This document shows positions 48,738 to 60,404 of a DNA stretch of 64,000 bases, in pieces. Source of the DNA: Cyclina sinensis (taxonomy: Eukaryota; Mollusca; Bivalvia; Venerida; Veneridae); the NCBI GenBank assembly GCA_012932295.1, contig JAAONU010000001.1:55587693-55651692 (forward strand), read 5' to 3'. The position numbers and the translations under genes were made by a program. Numbering within the stretch: the stretch's first letter is position 1; each line of letters begins with the position of its first letter. A model generated the notes under the pieces. It had not been told where the DNA came from, ran no database searches, and was given only the letters and a program-made list of their open reading frames with translations.

Positions 48738-50510
48738 TATGGTGGCTGATTTGTGCCATTTCGCGTTTTCGCCCCGCGACCCCGCCAAGCGAAAAGTCGA
48801 GAATTAACAAGTTAAAATGGCGGGGGCGCGGAGCGAAAACACGCTAATTAGCGGGGGCGCGGGGCGAAAAGTCGAAATTTAATTGTAAATCCGCGGGGCC
48901 GCGAAGCGAAATATTTATTGTTATAGGGCGCTAATTAGCGTGCTGTTGTCCGCGCCCCCGCCAAATTATTCTTAAAAACCTCGACTTTTCGCTCCGCGCC
49001 CCCGCTTATTAGCGTGTTTTCGCTCCGCGCCCCGCCGTTTTTATAGTTAAAATCTCGTGTTTTCGCCCCGCGCCCCCGCTAATTAGCGTGTTTTCGCTCC
49101 GCGTCCCCGCCGTTTTATTTCTTAAATCTCGCTCGGCGCCCCCGCTAATTAGCGTGTTTTCGTCCCGCGCCCGCGCCGTTTTATTTCTTAAATCTCGTCC
49201 CGCGACCCCGCGGCGCGAAGTTTTTTTCTTAATTTTCGTCTTCCGGTTTTTGTAGGGCATGTGCAGTTTGTTTTTTTAGTGAATTTACATATTTTAAATA
49301 ACAAGTTTTCAGTTTCAGTTGATAAGATTGTCTTATTTCAAAATAATTAAATCATATAAACCTATAATCTCCTCAATTATGAGGAATTTTTAGCCAAGTG
49401 AGAACTAATTTTAACAATTATAGCTTTAAAGATCCTTTAACAAAATTTTTTTACGGTTTTAAATCATAAATATGATGCTCAAATTAAGATTTATAAATAT
49501 TGTAGGTTCCAAAAAGCATTATTTATAAAGATATTACCGAATTTTACATTTCATGTAAATAAAGGGATGTAATTAGAAATTTATTTTCTATAAAGTTTAA
49601 GTCAAATTTTACAATAAGAAATGAATTCATATATTTCAATGATTACATATAATATGCACAAATATTTGCAGTACATATTTAACATATTCTTTGATGTTTG
49701 AAATTGTTCTATTTGCATAATTTTGTACATATATATAATTTCACTTAGTATATGATTATGTCCATGGCAATGTTTAGAACAACACGCTAATTAGCGGGGG
49801 CGCGGGGCGAGATTTTAGAAATAAAACTTCGCCCCGCTGGGTCGCGGAGCGAGTTTTAAGAAATTAAACTTCGCCCCGCGGGGTCGCGGAGCGAGGTTAA
49901 AGAAATAAAACGGCGGGGGCGCGGGGCGAAAACACGCTAAATAGCGGGGGCGCAGAGCGAGATTTAAGAAATAAAACTTCGCCCCGCGGGGTCGCGGAGC
50001 GAGAATTAAGAAATTAAACTTCGCCCCGCGGGGTCGCGGAGCGATATTTAAGAAATAAAACGGCGGGGGCGCGGGGCGAAAACACGCTAATTAGCGGGGG
50101 CGCGGAGCGAAATTTAAGAAATAAAACTTCGCCCCGCGGGGTCGCGGAGCGAGATTTAAGAAATTAAACTTCGCCCCGCGGGGTCGCGGAGCGAGATTTA
50201 AGAAGTAAAACGGCGGGGGCGCGGAGCGAAAACACGCAAATTAGCGGGGGCGCGGAGCGAAAAGTCGAGTTTTTAAAGAATAATTTGGCGGGGGCGCGAA
50301 CAACAGCACGCTAATTAGCGCCCTATAACAATAAATATTTCGCTTCGCGGCCCCGCGGATTTACAATTAAATTTCGACTTTTCGCCCCGCGCCCCCGCTA
50401 ATTAGCGTGTTTTCGCTCCGCGCCCCCGCCATTTTAACTTGTTAAATCTCGACTTTTCGCTTGGCGGGGTCGCGGGGCGAAAACACGAATGGCACAAATC
50501 AGCCACCATA
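48738..50510. mobile_element. GC-rich foldback element upstream of PFDN1
   Basis: The 1,773-bp element is bounded by TATGGTGGCTGATTTGTGCC and its inverted copy, with direct CTAAAG at 48,732-48,737 and 50,511-50,516 as target duplication. The outer 200+ bp of both arms are almost identical in inverted orientation. The arms are CpG-dense (GCGGGGGCGCGGGGCGAAAA, CACGCTAATTAGCG) while the spacer (~49,256-49,782) is AT-rich like its surroundings. The right arm repeats with a 150-bp period (starts 49,911, 50,061, 50,211). It has no transposase; open frames inside (peptides with ENTLISGGA) are artefacts of the repeat. It is likely a non-autonomous DNA element. It starts 78 bp upstream of the PFDN1 start codon. 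Confidence 0.9.
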
Positions 50511-50674
50511 CTAAAGTGAAGAATAATTAGGTTTTCAGAAAATATGGCAGTACAGCAGACAATCATAGACAATTTGTTTCTCAATACAAATGATTGATGA
50601 CTTCAGTCTGAATACAACAGCTATAGTAACGAATTTACCTAAAGCACTTGACAGTTAACTGGCTGTATCTATGG

Positions 50675-50935
50675 AAGTGAAGTGAAGTCAAGTCAAGTAA
50701 AAAGTCAAGTCAAGTCAGGGAAAGAGTAAAGAGTAGAGTAGAGTAAAATAGAGTAGAGTAAAGCAAAGTAAAGTAAAGAATTAAGTAAAGTAACGTAAAG
50801 GATATTAACGTAAAGTAAAGTAAAGGATATTAACGTAAAGTAAAGTAAAGCGTGAAATACGTAAAGTAAAGTAGAAATTAAGTAAAGAGTAAAGTAAAAA
50901 GTAAAGTAAGGGCAATGCAAGTTAAGTCAAGTAAG
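50675..50935. repeat. Simple repeat of AGTAAAGTAAAG / AAGTCAAGTC type
   Basis: Imperfect 5-bp units (GTAAA, GTCAA, GTAGA) run for ~260 bp up to the 3' end of the minus-strand LINE next to it. It may be expansion of that element's short-repeat tail. Confidence 0.8.
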
Positions 50936-51745
50936 TAAGCTTTATTTAACGTTGGCAAGAGCACAACCAAACATAAGCTCATTTGGAGCTTTTTAACCGA
51001 CTTCGACAGACATGAAGTACATATACACAACATAAAAAGCAGTTAAAAAGAAAAATTTCATAAGACATATATGTTAGCGAGACACATTAAAGTAATGAGA
51101 CACTAGGATGATACGTGAAATTAACAAACAAATGACTAAAATTAATCAAGCTAAGCAAACTAAGACAAGCACATAAAAAGGTAAAAACTAAGATGCACAG
51201 AGAAAAGCAAAACTAAGATTAATAGAGGCTGGTAAATGGGAATTAAGGTATGCAACACATAGTGCCTTTCCGCGCCTGAAGAACTCGATCGCTATGCAGA
51301 GTTGTATGCAACGCATTTACAGTTTTTGCCATTACAGAATGCGTTCATGTTCTTAGACCGGTTAAAATGTGTTGGTTGCCTGAATTCACCTGGTAGCGAG
51401 TTCCACAGGACTGGGGCAGCGTATCTAAAACTATTCTTACCACATTTTGAAGTCTATACCCTTGGTACCTGTAAAATTTTAGTGTATCCAAAATTTTAAA
51501 AAATCTTTCTTACATGGCGATCATTAACAACAGATGGAGCTAGCTGATTTACAATTTTGAAAGTTTCTAAAGCCATGGTTCTTGTCCTTCTAACATGTAG
51601 TGATGGTAATATGGCTTTGTCCAAAAGTTGTTGGTATGAACTAGTATACTCTTAATATACAAATCTTAATGCTCTTTCCTGTATCTTTTCTATGTTAGTA
51701 GTATTACCTTTTGAACGGGCAAATTCTTTTCATTTACGACTTACA
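50936..51745 (-). mobile_element. LINE 3' end with reverse-transcriptase C-terminus, minus strand
   Basis: The minus strand spells EKIQERALRFVY, SSYQQLLDKA, LPSLHVRRTRTMALETFK, QLAPSVVNDRHVRK, then SKCGKNSFRYAAPVLWNSLP and GEFRQPTHFNRSKN. This is the conserved C-terminal run of CR1/L2/Jockey-type reverse transcriptases, here with frameshifts and stops. The 3' untranslated part ends near 50,936 in TAAATAAAGCTTACTTACTT. The catalytic domain and everything 5' of it are missing. It belongs to a different subfamily from the LINE at 10,866. Confidence 0.85.
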
Positions 51746-53305
51746 TAATAAGTTTATAAAGATGATTTATGATATGTATAGCAAAATTTAACCATATCTA
51801 AGTTTATAAGCATACTGGGTTATTCCAAATGATATAAGGGTGTACGCCATTACGCGAATCCATGCTGATGATGCAGCCATTTTGAGTACTGATATAAAAC
51901 GCTGACGCGTTAACCTGGTAATACAGAAACAGAGGGAAAAACAACAAACTGAGAAGATGCCAACGACAATAATACAGTGTGTCTAAGTTCTATGGACACT
52001 ATCATTACATGCAAAACAATTAGCTGTTAATGGCGTTGTTCTTGTAGCTAAAATTGGTGTTTTGATCGATTTGCTTACCTCTTTGTTTGTACGCAGTGGC
52101 AGGGGTTTGAGAGTTTATAAAAGTTTCAAGGGAAATGTTGAAAGAGAACGTAGAAACTCGATCAGTCTCTTTTATTCCTGCCATCGTGTTTTCGCTGATT
52201 TGACTTCAAGTGCTCTGGTCTTAGTAAGGTCATTGAGTACCTACCCTTTTCGCTCTACAACGCCATACGTTTTTGGTTTTATATGTTTGTGTGTTTTTGC
52301 ATGGATCATTGCCGAGTTGGTCGGTGGGTTGCAGTTAAACCACCAAGATAACTTGTTCTTACTTGTTGTTATGAAAACCTGTTTGGGCAAGTACAAGGTT
52401 CGTGCACCCTAGAACCTGATTTAACAACACCCCCGACCCCTCCAGTGGGAAATGCTTTGCCACTGACCGTTCAAGGGCGTTAACCCCTCGGGTTCTCATT
52501 TGCGTTAATTGTGTGTGGTGTCTTTTTAACTGACCTAAAAATAAATGTATGCTATCTTTTTGTCTATTTTTGACTGTGTGGGGAGTCTGTGTTTTTTGAC
52601 TATGTTTTTTCCTGATGTGCATTTTTCACTTTTTTAATCATTATTTTGACCAATGAATAAAAAGCAGAAAGACAATTATTTAAACGATATTTTCAATCCA
52701 GATATACATGTACTTAACTTTGTTCGGAAATCAAGTGTCTTGCCCCCATCGTATTTGCCATGGAATACTTGCCTCGAGTTAAAATAGCAAACGATTTCTA
52801 AAAAAAATACCATGAGCTAGTATATTAACCTTGTCTTAAAAAGACTGTTATGTAAACTCGTCTGTTTCAGCTAACTGATTCATTTTTTCTAATGGTGGCA
52901 TGCGCCCTGTCCAAGCATGCCGTGTTTTGTGTCATGGAATAATAAAGATCAAGTTATTGTAAGTGGTCAGGTCTCATTAACTGAAACTGTTGGACAATGA
53001 AGAGAAGAATAGCTAACAAAAAGTGAAAGTGAAACTGAAAAGAATAAGAAAAAACATTCAATTCGCAGAAAAATTACATATATATTGTCTGAATAGATGA
53101 GAACTACAGTACAAAGTCAACAGAAAACATCCTGTTCATTTCACTTATCAAACGGACACTTCACTTCCTCCAATTGTCAACATTGATTATATCTATTGTC
53201 AAACACTTACTTCAATAATTAACTTCCGAAAAAAGTGAAAAATAAATTTCGATACAAACTTATAAAGTAAGAAATTTACCACTTACGGTTTTGAGCTGCT
53301 TGAAG
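51746..53305. other. Unassigned, partly repeat-like
   Basis: The stretch ~51,830-52,680 has a different base composition from its surroundings (ACACCCCCGACCCCTCCAG, TGCTTTGCCACTGACCG, CGTTAACCCCTCGGG) and looks like a dispersed repeat, but I cannot name it or fix its ends. The 116-residue open frame at 52,062-52,412 has no recognisable domain. 52,690-53,305 should hold the promoter and 5' untranslated region of the saposin-domain gene; no clear TATA box was singled out. Confidence 0.35.
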
Positions 53306-56284
53306 ATGATGGCGATATTTAATGCTGCTTGTTTTCTTGTGGTCACTGTCTTTGGTATCACGCATGGTAAGCATTTGTCAGATTTTATTTCTCAAATCCA
53401 CTTATTTGAACCAGGGTCTTAATTAAGGCCCTGTTTGAACGAAGACAAATGCTGGATTTGTTTTCAAGGTATTGATCAAATATGTTGACCCTGGACTTGT
53501 ATTTTATTTCAGGAATACGTAGTTTGAACTTATTCGGTGTCATTTGTTATTAAGATTTACTCGTTTTACCAAACAAGTTTAGATATTTTGCTTTTCAATG
53601 ACAAGGGAAACACTGATTTTTAGAAGATATAATTGGAAAGTTGGAAACCTCTTTAATCAGGCTTAATAACTTGTCGGATATCAACTGTGTAACGTTGTGT
53701 AGCCGTTTGACTAAACTATTCACCTTAATTTACAAAAATAGGAAGCCCCGCGGTTTTGGACACGTGCTCCCAGTGCCAGGATATGGTAGCTTCCGTCAAC
53801 ATGATGCTAAGCGACGACATGGTAAGATAAATGGCTTCACGATATTTATGTAATTAACGAAATTATTTCAAAACTTGGAATACTTACTGTTACATAAATA
53901 AGGGCATACCGCTGGACTCAAATTTAAACCTAAATTATCTATGCAATACTATATGCTTAAAAACTTGATCTAATTAAGAAAACCCTATTTCAGAGACGTA
54001 TATATAACATACATGTATATGTAATCTACGTCTCTGCTATTTTTCAACAGGATTGCTTGTTTAAAAAATAATTATGCAAAGATTTACGAATTTCTATCTT
54101 TATCATCAGTGGGATAGATTTATGCCTATCCTTTGTGAAGCGCTATCTGAAGACAGTACTGAGATCTGCTCGGAGCTCGGGAAAATGTCTTCTACCAAAT
54201 TATGCCAGAAGCTTGGCCATTGTAGCACGAGAAATCTGGTATTCGAGCCTCAGTCAGACTTAACCACAGAGCTGGAAATCTCAGGTAAGTTAGAGAAATA
54301 CACAAAAGTGCGCTATGCTGCAAAGGTGAGATTCAAATTGAAACAAAGACGTTAAACTTTCAGACAAGTGTTTGCTTAATAGTTACCATGACTCTAATAA
54401 TTATACTAAGGCATTTAGCCTGCACTATATGTGTATTCATATCATTTTGCCTTTGCATTTTAACGCGACCCACTCACAGAATGTAGCTAAAAATGTTTTT
54501 CCTTAATATTTAAGATAAATTAGTATAAATAGAAAAAAAACACAATTTTATGCTTCTATATACATGTTTCATAAAAACTGACTAAAAAAGAATTTAGTTT
54601 AAACCGGATTCGAAACCATATCCTTCCGGTCAGTGAAGACCGGAGCTGCGAACACCCACTGAGCTACCGATGCTTCTTCCTAACAAAACGTAAAATTAAC
54701 AATATAAACGACTTAATTACTCCGTGACTAACAGGGTAAAATTTTTACCTATTAAATCGTGTAAAACTTTGTATTACGTTGTGTTTTTCGGTAACAAAAA
54801 AAAAACGAGACAGTCACTTAGTTTAGATATGTTCTTCACAATTACAACTAAATTTTCCATATCTAGAAACATTTTCTCTTTTATACATCGTCGACCCGTC
54901 TGTGAGTTAAGTGCTAGTTACTGAAAATATGTATTGTAGATTTTTTTTCTTGCATGTTTACTGTAAACTTTAAGTAAAAATGCGTCTATGGTGACAATAT
55001 ACTTACAAAAACTCCATGAAAAATATCTTACAGTAGTGAAGAGCAAGAATTATTGTTTTCCCACTTTTCTTGAAGATTCACAAGAGCCTAGATCAAATTC
55101 ATAAAAACATAATAAAAGCCTTTTTTTCAGATGACCTGGACAAAGGTCTGCCGTGTTTGATATGCCAGAACTTCATGAAGATTGCACATGCCTTTTTAGC
55201 TTCACCACAACACCAGGTAATCTATATAAAAAAACTGTTCATCTCATTCAGTGGGTGTACAGTTGCCTCACTATTTCGCCTCCGAAGGTGAACCGATTTT
55301 ATATGGTGACATTTTATAATTGTTCACCTTCTACGTCTCACTTTGATCAGCAGCTGATTAAGAGTATGCTGTTGGGCACATATTATCGCTCGTTGTCAGA
55401 AATTTTGCAGAATTTACAACAAAAATAATGAAATTAAGATACAATATGATAACTTTAACCGTACCAGTCCCATTCATTGAAGAAAAAACATACAGATAAT
55501 GTAAGTATAAACTGAAACATTTGTTTTTCTGTCTGTTTATCCGTCATTTTATTTAAAGTCTGGCATTCAGAATTCCTCGGTGATGAAGGCAGTGATGTAA
55601 TTTTTGCAGAGGAAATTATCCGAAGTGTTCCTTCTGCGAGATTTCTGTTCGGTTATATACAGTTTAAAATTAGGCTTAAAGGTTGAACAACTAAAAAATG
55701 TCAGATCTATAAAAGCGGTTCAACACTTAAAGCATAATAAATTAGGCTAGGTGTACAGTAATTAGGGCATTGCAATTAACAAAAAGCTTTGAAACAGCGG
55801 AGAATATAAGTTTTACAGTATTTTAGTTGGGCTATGTTTTAAAGTTGTGTCCCTTCTTTTATACTGCTTTATTAATATGAATGTCAACTGAGGATTATTT
55901 TGGCGGGTTCTTGCTCAAGAGAACGTTATGTTATTGTAGTTATAGAATTATTCTTACATTCTGAGAGTGGTTTGATTTGACTGATACAAATTTTATTGTG
56001 ATTGTCTTACAATTTGTAATGCCTCGTCATAATCGAAATGCACTTATCAACCTCTGTATGCGAAATGAGATTAAACTATGGCAAGATTTCGTGTTTCCTC
56101 TAGAAATTTATCCTGCGCGTATTGAAGTCAGTCTGCCATTTTGTTCCATTCCTTGGCAATGAGTGCAGTCACCTGGTCGATACTTACGGTCCAATGGTGA
56201 TCCAGTTGGCTGTTCATTACCTTAGTCCGGAGACTTGTAAGCTGTTCCACATCTGTCCAGCCGGAAAAGGTACTTGTTTTACTT

Positions 56285-56321
<37 letters not shown>

Positions 56322-57922
56322 ATTTACTTACTTTTGCTTATTTCACTCAATGTGGAAACATGATACTTTTGTAAACACAGAAATTAAATAAATGCCTAAA
56401 AGTCATGTTTTTCAACGGCATAGAATTATTTTTCTGATTTTTTTTGTGACTTCTATTTATTCTTCGCCTTTCTAACTCTGTGGATTAATGCTGTCTGAAC
56501 AACTTTCATGGTTGTATGTCAAACAAACATCGGCTATCATGTGTAGCTGAGCCAGGTACATCTCTTATTGAATACAAATGAAGATATCAAATACAAATGA
56601 AACAATATACAATACGCATGTAAACATCGAATATCGCATACCATACATATAAGAAAGAAACAGTTTTGCAATTCAGTCATAGCGAAAGTAACATAAGACT
56701 AATAAAGCTATGTTTACACAGTTCTGTTTGGGGATCAATGTAAGTTGTGTAGATTTGGCGTTGGTGTAATTTATGACGCTGTTCAAGACCCAGCTCTGGA
56801 AACAAGACTCGAACAGTTCACACAGGATCTATGTACTGAATATGTTGGCGACAACGATGAGGTAAGTTAGTTAAATTTAGAAAGTAAACCATTATACTTG
56901 TTCAAATAAGATTACATCGCATTACCAGTATATAATGAATGTGTTTTGCAAAATAAACGACTGTGATTAAACCTAGATATAACTTCAGATGTTAGATTAC
57001 ATAATGCTTTAAATAGCACTCCAGTGGGCATTCGTTTTCGAAAATTTAAGTCTAAAAATGGGTGAGCTTTAAATAATTTATTTCATTATCAAAACAAATG
57101 AACGCTTCTTGCAGTGTGAGTCCCTAGCAAAAGAACTGACTGGATACCTACTTCCAATGGCAAAGGAGTTACGTCATTCGGACTTCTTCAAAAATGCTTG
57201 CGAGGTAATATAAATCTGAACTGTATTATTTTCAAAATTGTATTAATTACGAAACGAATTATAGCAGCAAATGAATAATTGAAATTTCTACAGTTTTAAC
57301 AGTATCTTAGTTGGATGAAATCCCTTCAATTTTATGTATGGTATTAAATTTGGGGTATTTTTTGTCTTTTATGTCATGATTCCATGTTTCTTAAACTATT
57401 TCGAACAAAATTTATATTTGAAAAATTCATTTGCGAAAGCATTGCCGTCAGGCGGTAGCAGTTGTCACAGGTCTTCGTGTAAAGCGATATATATATATAT
57501 ATATAGGCTGCTTGTCAACACTTCGGGCGCGAGAACTGGTTTGAACTCAGGAAGCAGTCATTGATATGGATTAATATATGTTTAAATTGGAATTACTTGC
57601 TTCCCAATCGATGTTAAATAAATAGGTTAAAACTAACTAGACTACACAAGTAGCATATGTATGTTCATATCTCCTACTTACTGATTAAAGTTGCATCATG
57701 TGAATTTTATGCCGTTTTTGCAGACCAATTGCTAAGGCTTCATGCCGTCTATAAAGACCCGAGAAAATATCTTCAGTGAACAGAAAATACTCATTTAGGT
57801 CTTTACAAGCCAGTCTAAACACATTTCATTGTCTGTTAAAACTGAAACACCACAATAATTGTTTTTGTCTTTTTTTTCAGAGGTCCAACATCTGCTCAGA
57901 GAATGGAATGACATTTAACTAA
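53306..57922 (+). CDS. Secreted protein with three saposin-B domains, eight exons, complete
   Basis: Saposin-B domains are compact four- or five-helix, six-cysteine folds that bind or perturb lipids, usually in lysosomes or secretions. Coding exons: 53,306-53,366; 53,742-53,821; 54,110-54,284; 55,131-55,216; 56,128-56,269; 56,722-56,861; 57,115-57,204; 57,881-57,922. They sum to 816 nt in one frame, 271 residues. Residues 1-21 form a signal peptide (MMAIFNAACFLVVTVFG). Cysteines: domain 1 at 29, 32, 56, 67, 79, 85; domain 2 at 114, 117, 137, 147, 171, 177; domain 3 at 188, 191, 219, 229, 257, 263. Each has the CxxC start and final Cx5C. No N-x-S/T sequon is present, unlike typical prosaposin. 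All introns are GT-AG; the exon 5 acceptor (TATTGAAG|TCA) is the weakest. Prosaposin-like or surfactant-B-like are the nearest descriptions; the precise orthologue is unknown. Confidence 0.92.
53991..54036. repeat. 46-bp palindromic element CAGAGACGTA
   Basis: It starts CAGAGACGTATATA and ends ATCTACGTCTCTG, forming a hairpin with an AT-rich loop. It is the sequence cousin of the 31-bp hairpin at 28,374. It lies in intron 2 of the saposin-domain gene. Confidence 0.55.
54472..54908 (-). mobile_element. TIR element (TGACTCACAG family) with tRNA-like interior, third copy
   Basis: It begins ACTCACAGAATGTAGC and ends GTCGACCCGTCTGTGAGTT, with terminal similarity and internal words shared with 20,362-21,087. 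The minus strand carries the best tRNA-like segment of the three: ATCGGTAGCTCAGTGGGTG (A-box region), a CCGGTC/GACCGG stem and GGTTTCGAATCCGG (B box). It is inserted in intron 3 of the saposin-domain gene, antisense to it. Confidence 0.75.
56290..56320. repeat. A31 homopolymer
   Basis: Thirty-one A in a row begin 20 bp inside intron 5 of the saposin-domain gene. It may be the tail of a lost retroposed element or a slippage-prone tract. Confidence 0.9.
57437..57640 (+). mobile_element. SINE family A, decayed copy in saposin-gene intron 7
   Basis: The 3' part (GGTTTGAACTCAGGAAGC, GTCATTGA, CCAATCGATGTTAAATAAAT, GGTTAAAACTAACTAGAC) matches the SINE at 18,206-18,421. The tRNA head is interrupted by a (TA)n run at ~57,485-57,505. 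Confidence 0.65.
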
Positions 57923-58097
57923 AAAATGGACCAGCATTGAACATTATATATTCTAGTGTAGTTTCGTGTCTGTGTTCGATTTCTAAAGCGCGACTTTGAG
58001 TGGTCAGAATTTCATGACTATACAGTAGTCCAATGTATTCTTTACCTATTTTAAATGTTCAATCGACGTGACCGTACCAATTTCGTAATTTCCGTAA

Positions 58098-58119
58098 TTT
58101 GTACGCACGTGCGTACAAA
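58098..58119. promoter_or_regulatory. Perfect 22-bp palindrome centred on CACGTG
   Basis: The half-site TTTGTACGCAC is followed by its exact complement. The centre GCACGTGC is an E-box of the type bound by bHLH factors such as Myc/Max or USF. It lies 176 bp after the saposin-domain stop codon. It could be a transcription-factor site, or an extrusion-prone chance palindrome; function is not shown. Confidence 0.4.
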
Positions 58120-60293
58120 CATATATACTTGCTTTGCATGCTTTTTTCATGAATTATAATTGCTATTTTTAGAAATTGTTGTATATTTCACTACTTCATT
58201 CATAACTGATATACGTCATACAAACTTTTATTAAACATGGTCAAGAAAAAATCTTATTAAGCGAGCCTCTGGCGTGCTTTAGAGATGATATTAAATGTCA
58301 ACAAGTGACAGATTCTTCGAGTTAATCACATAATTTTATCACATTACTTTCCCAGTAATATACAGAACAATGTTAAAAAACCTAATGGTTACATGTGGCC
58401 ATTTTATGACATTTATGTAAAAACAACATGTAAATCAAATGATTTTTTTGTTTTAAAATATTTTATTATCATAGTATTCTTGCATGCTTTAATTCAAGTT
58501 TCATGCTATCTTTGTAAATCTACTGTTTGCATCTTTGTTAAGAGTAGGATAATTTTGGTCAGTACCATATTACTACAAATATTGATTCTGCATGATAAAT
58601 TTGTCTTCAGTATTATGCATTTTAACAAATATATCAGTTTTCAAAGAAATGTAATTATTGTACTGCATCATCACTGAACAGCCACTACTCTTGTATTCCT
58701 GTAACAATACGGTCAAAACTTTACAAGATGCATTCCTGCCAAATTCTATTCTCACAATGAACAGAAAGCATAAAATATCCAGTCACCTTTCACAGGTACT
58801 AGAAAAAAAAATTAGGATTCTAAATATAATAACATGTGTGAATGAATATCAAAACGTTTAACACTACGACTATATTATAGTCATAAAGTATGAAAAATAG
58901 TAAAAAGTTATGGGAATTTTATGGTTTACCTTATGTTCCTTGTGCCTGTGGACACCTTTAAGAAAAAGAAAATTTAACACCCAGGAAGAAGGAAATGTAT
59001 ACTGTAGCCTTTTATTTTCTCAATCTGAATGAAATACACGATCTAACTACGGTCAGATCTGAAGGCGACCCATTCAATTCTATCTTCTTGATAATCTGGA
59101 TTTCCAGTATTGTTATTTATATCCCAGCCAATGAGACCGCATCTTATGACACGTCTTTATGGTTTACCTGTACACACGGCGTGTTAATATTGAGTGTGTA
59201 AACTTTTATAGCATGTTTAAATCATGTTGAATATTTTTAAAATATTTTGTGTTTCGAAGGATAAATGAATTCTTCTTCGATTAATATAAGCTTATTGAAG
59301 TTTCTGTTTTGTATTTACAAAATGAAAATTAATTAGAGCATGAGCATGCTGACAAAAATATTCAAGTAAACTGGCTTGTTTACATTGGTATACATGCAGT
59401 ATCTATCAAAAGCTACTGGAAATTTTCCCACTCATACAATTATCTCAATATTTTACAAGATTTACAAGACATTTATGGCAGAAAACAACTAAGTTATTTA
59501 GGATCCCAGTTAAATTTAGGGTTTTCACATGCGTTCAAATGGTTAAAGATGGAAACTGTTTCACCTTCAAAGACTTGAAAGCTACACACTGATTGGCTGG
59601 TTGAGAGGTCATGAGGTGACCTTTTGGTGACGTTCAGATCCTAATAGCCGAGCGTTATTTAGGAGCTGATTTTAATCAGATTATTTTCTTAACCACACAG
59701 AAGTTCATCTAATAGCCATTCTATCTTACTCTGTCTGATTGCAACTGCCAAGAGTCACTGAAAATCAACTTTATTGTGCAGTCTTTAGCTTTTGTAAAAA
59801 CAGCCAAGAGATGTATATCTTCTAGAGATCACTGACAAAAAAGGGAGTTACAATACCTGGTCAATGATATAATAACTTAAGCAATTAAATCTATTCTAGT
59901 AGTATGGGACCCATTCCATGCTGTAAAAAGCAAATGGGTGCCCTGCTAAAACCATAACAGCAACCAAACAATAACTAAAACCCAGAAGTAGAGCAATAAA
60001 CAACATGAAATAACATACATTATAACTACTACTCAAGAATTTAAAACACTGAAACAGTGGAAGGCAGATACAAGAATTTCAATGTCTCTCGTAGCATTGT
60101 TGTGATGAAAGGAGAAAATCAAACTGTAATCAATACAAACAGAAGCTATGTTTTTATTAACCAATCATATTACACAACAACCAAAAATCTACTGATACAT
60201 TACATATCTTGGATGTGAACTACTTTAAACAGCAAGTAGAACTTTACCAGACAAACAGCTTTAAACATTCAAGATTTCAAACAAACATTAAAG

Positions 60294-60299
60294 TTTATT
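60294..60299 (-). terminator. Candidate polyadenylation signal for NDUFA6
   Basis: AATAAA on the minus strand about 105 bases beyond the NDUFA6 stop codon, a normal distance for a short 3' untranslated region. Confidence 0.4.
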
Positions 60300-60404
60300 A
60301 AGCACTAGTTGTAGAGTTCAGCTTCTTAAAGAAATGTCTGATGTTTCAATCACTTATCCAATACATATAAAAAATTGCCAAAACATGTTTTAAGAGTTCA
60401 GAAT

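Larger units (their letters stand above)
57923..60404. other. Intergenic region between the saposin-domain gene and NDUFA6
   Basis: It contains the 3' untranslated regions of both genes and a 22-bp palindrome at 58,098-58,119. A plus-strand ATTAAA near 58,230 could serve as poly(A) signal for the saposin-domain gene. No further gene is recognised; the open frames at 58,393-58,677 and 58,995-59,201 show no domain. Confidence 0.4.

Noticed and set aside
48487..48847. Open frames overlapping the start of the GC-rich foldback
   Set aside because: The minus-strand frame is PFDN1 exon 1 read through into intron. The plus-strand frame runs into repeat-encoded residues and is an artefact.
49009..50584. 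Arginine-rich open frames (ENTLISGGA-type peptides)
   Set aside because: They are translations of the tandem GC-rich modules of the foldback element. The period and composition explain them and no start or splice context supports a gene.
52062..52412. 116-residue open frame, longest in its neighbourhood
   Set aside because: No domain or splice context; it lies in repeat-like DNA of uneven composition.
55560..55680. Possible extra exon of the saposin-domain gene after TTTATTTAAAG
   Set aside because: It has no cysteines, and the eight chosen exons already give three complete six-cysteine domains in one frame.
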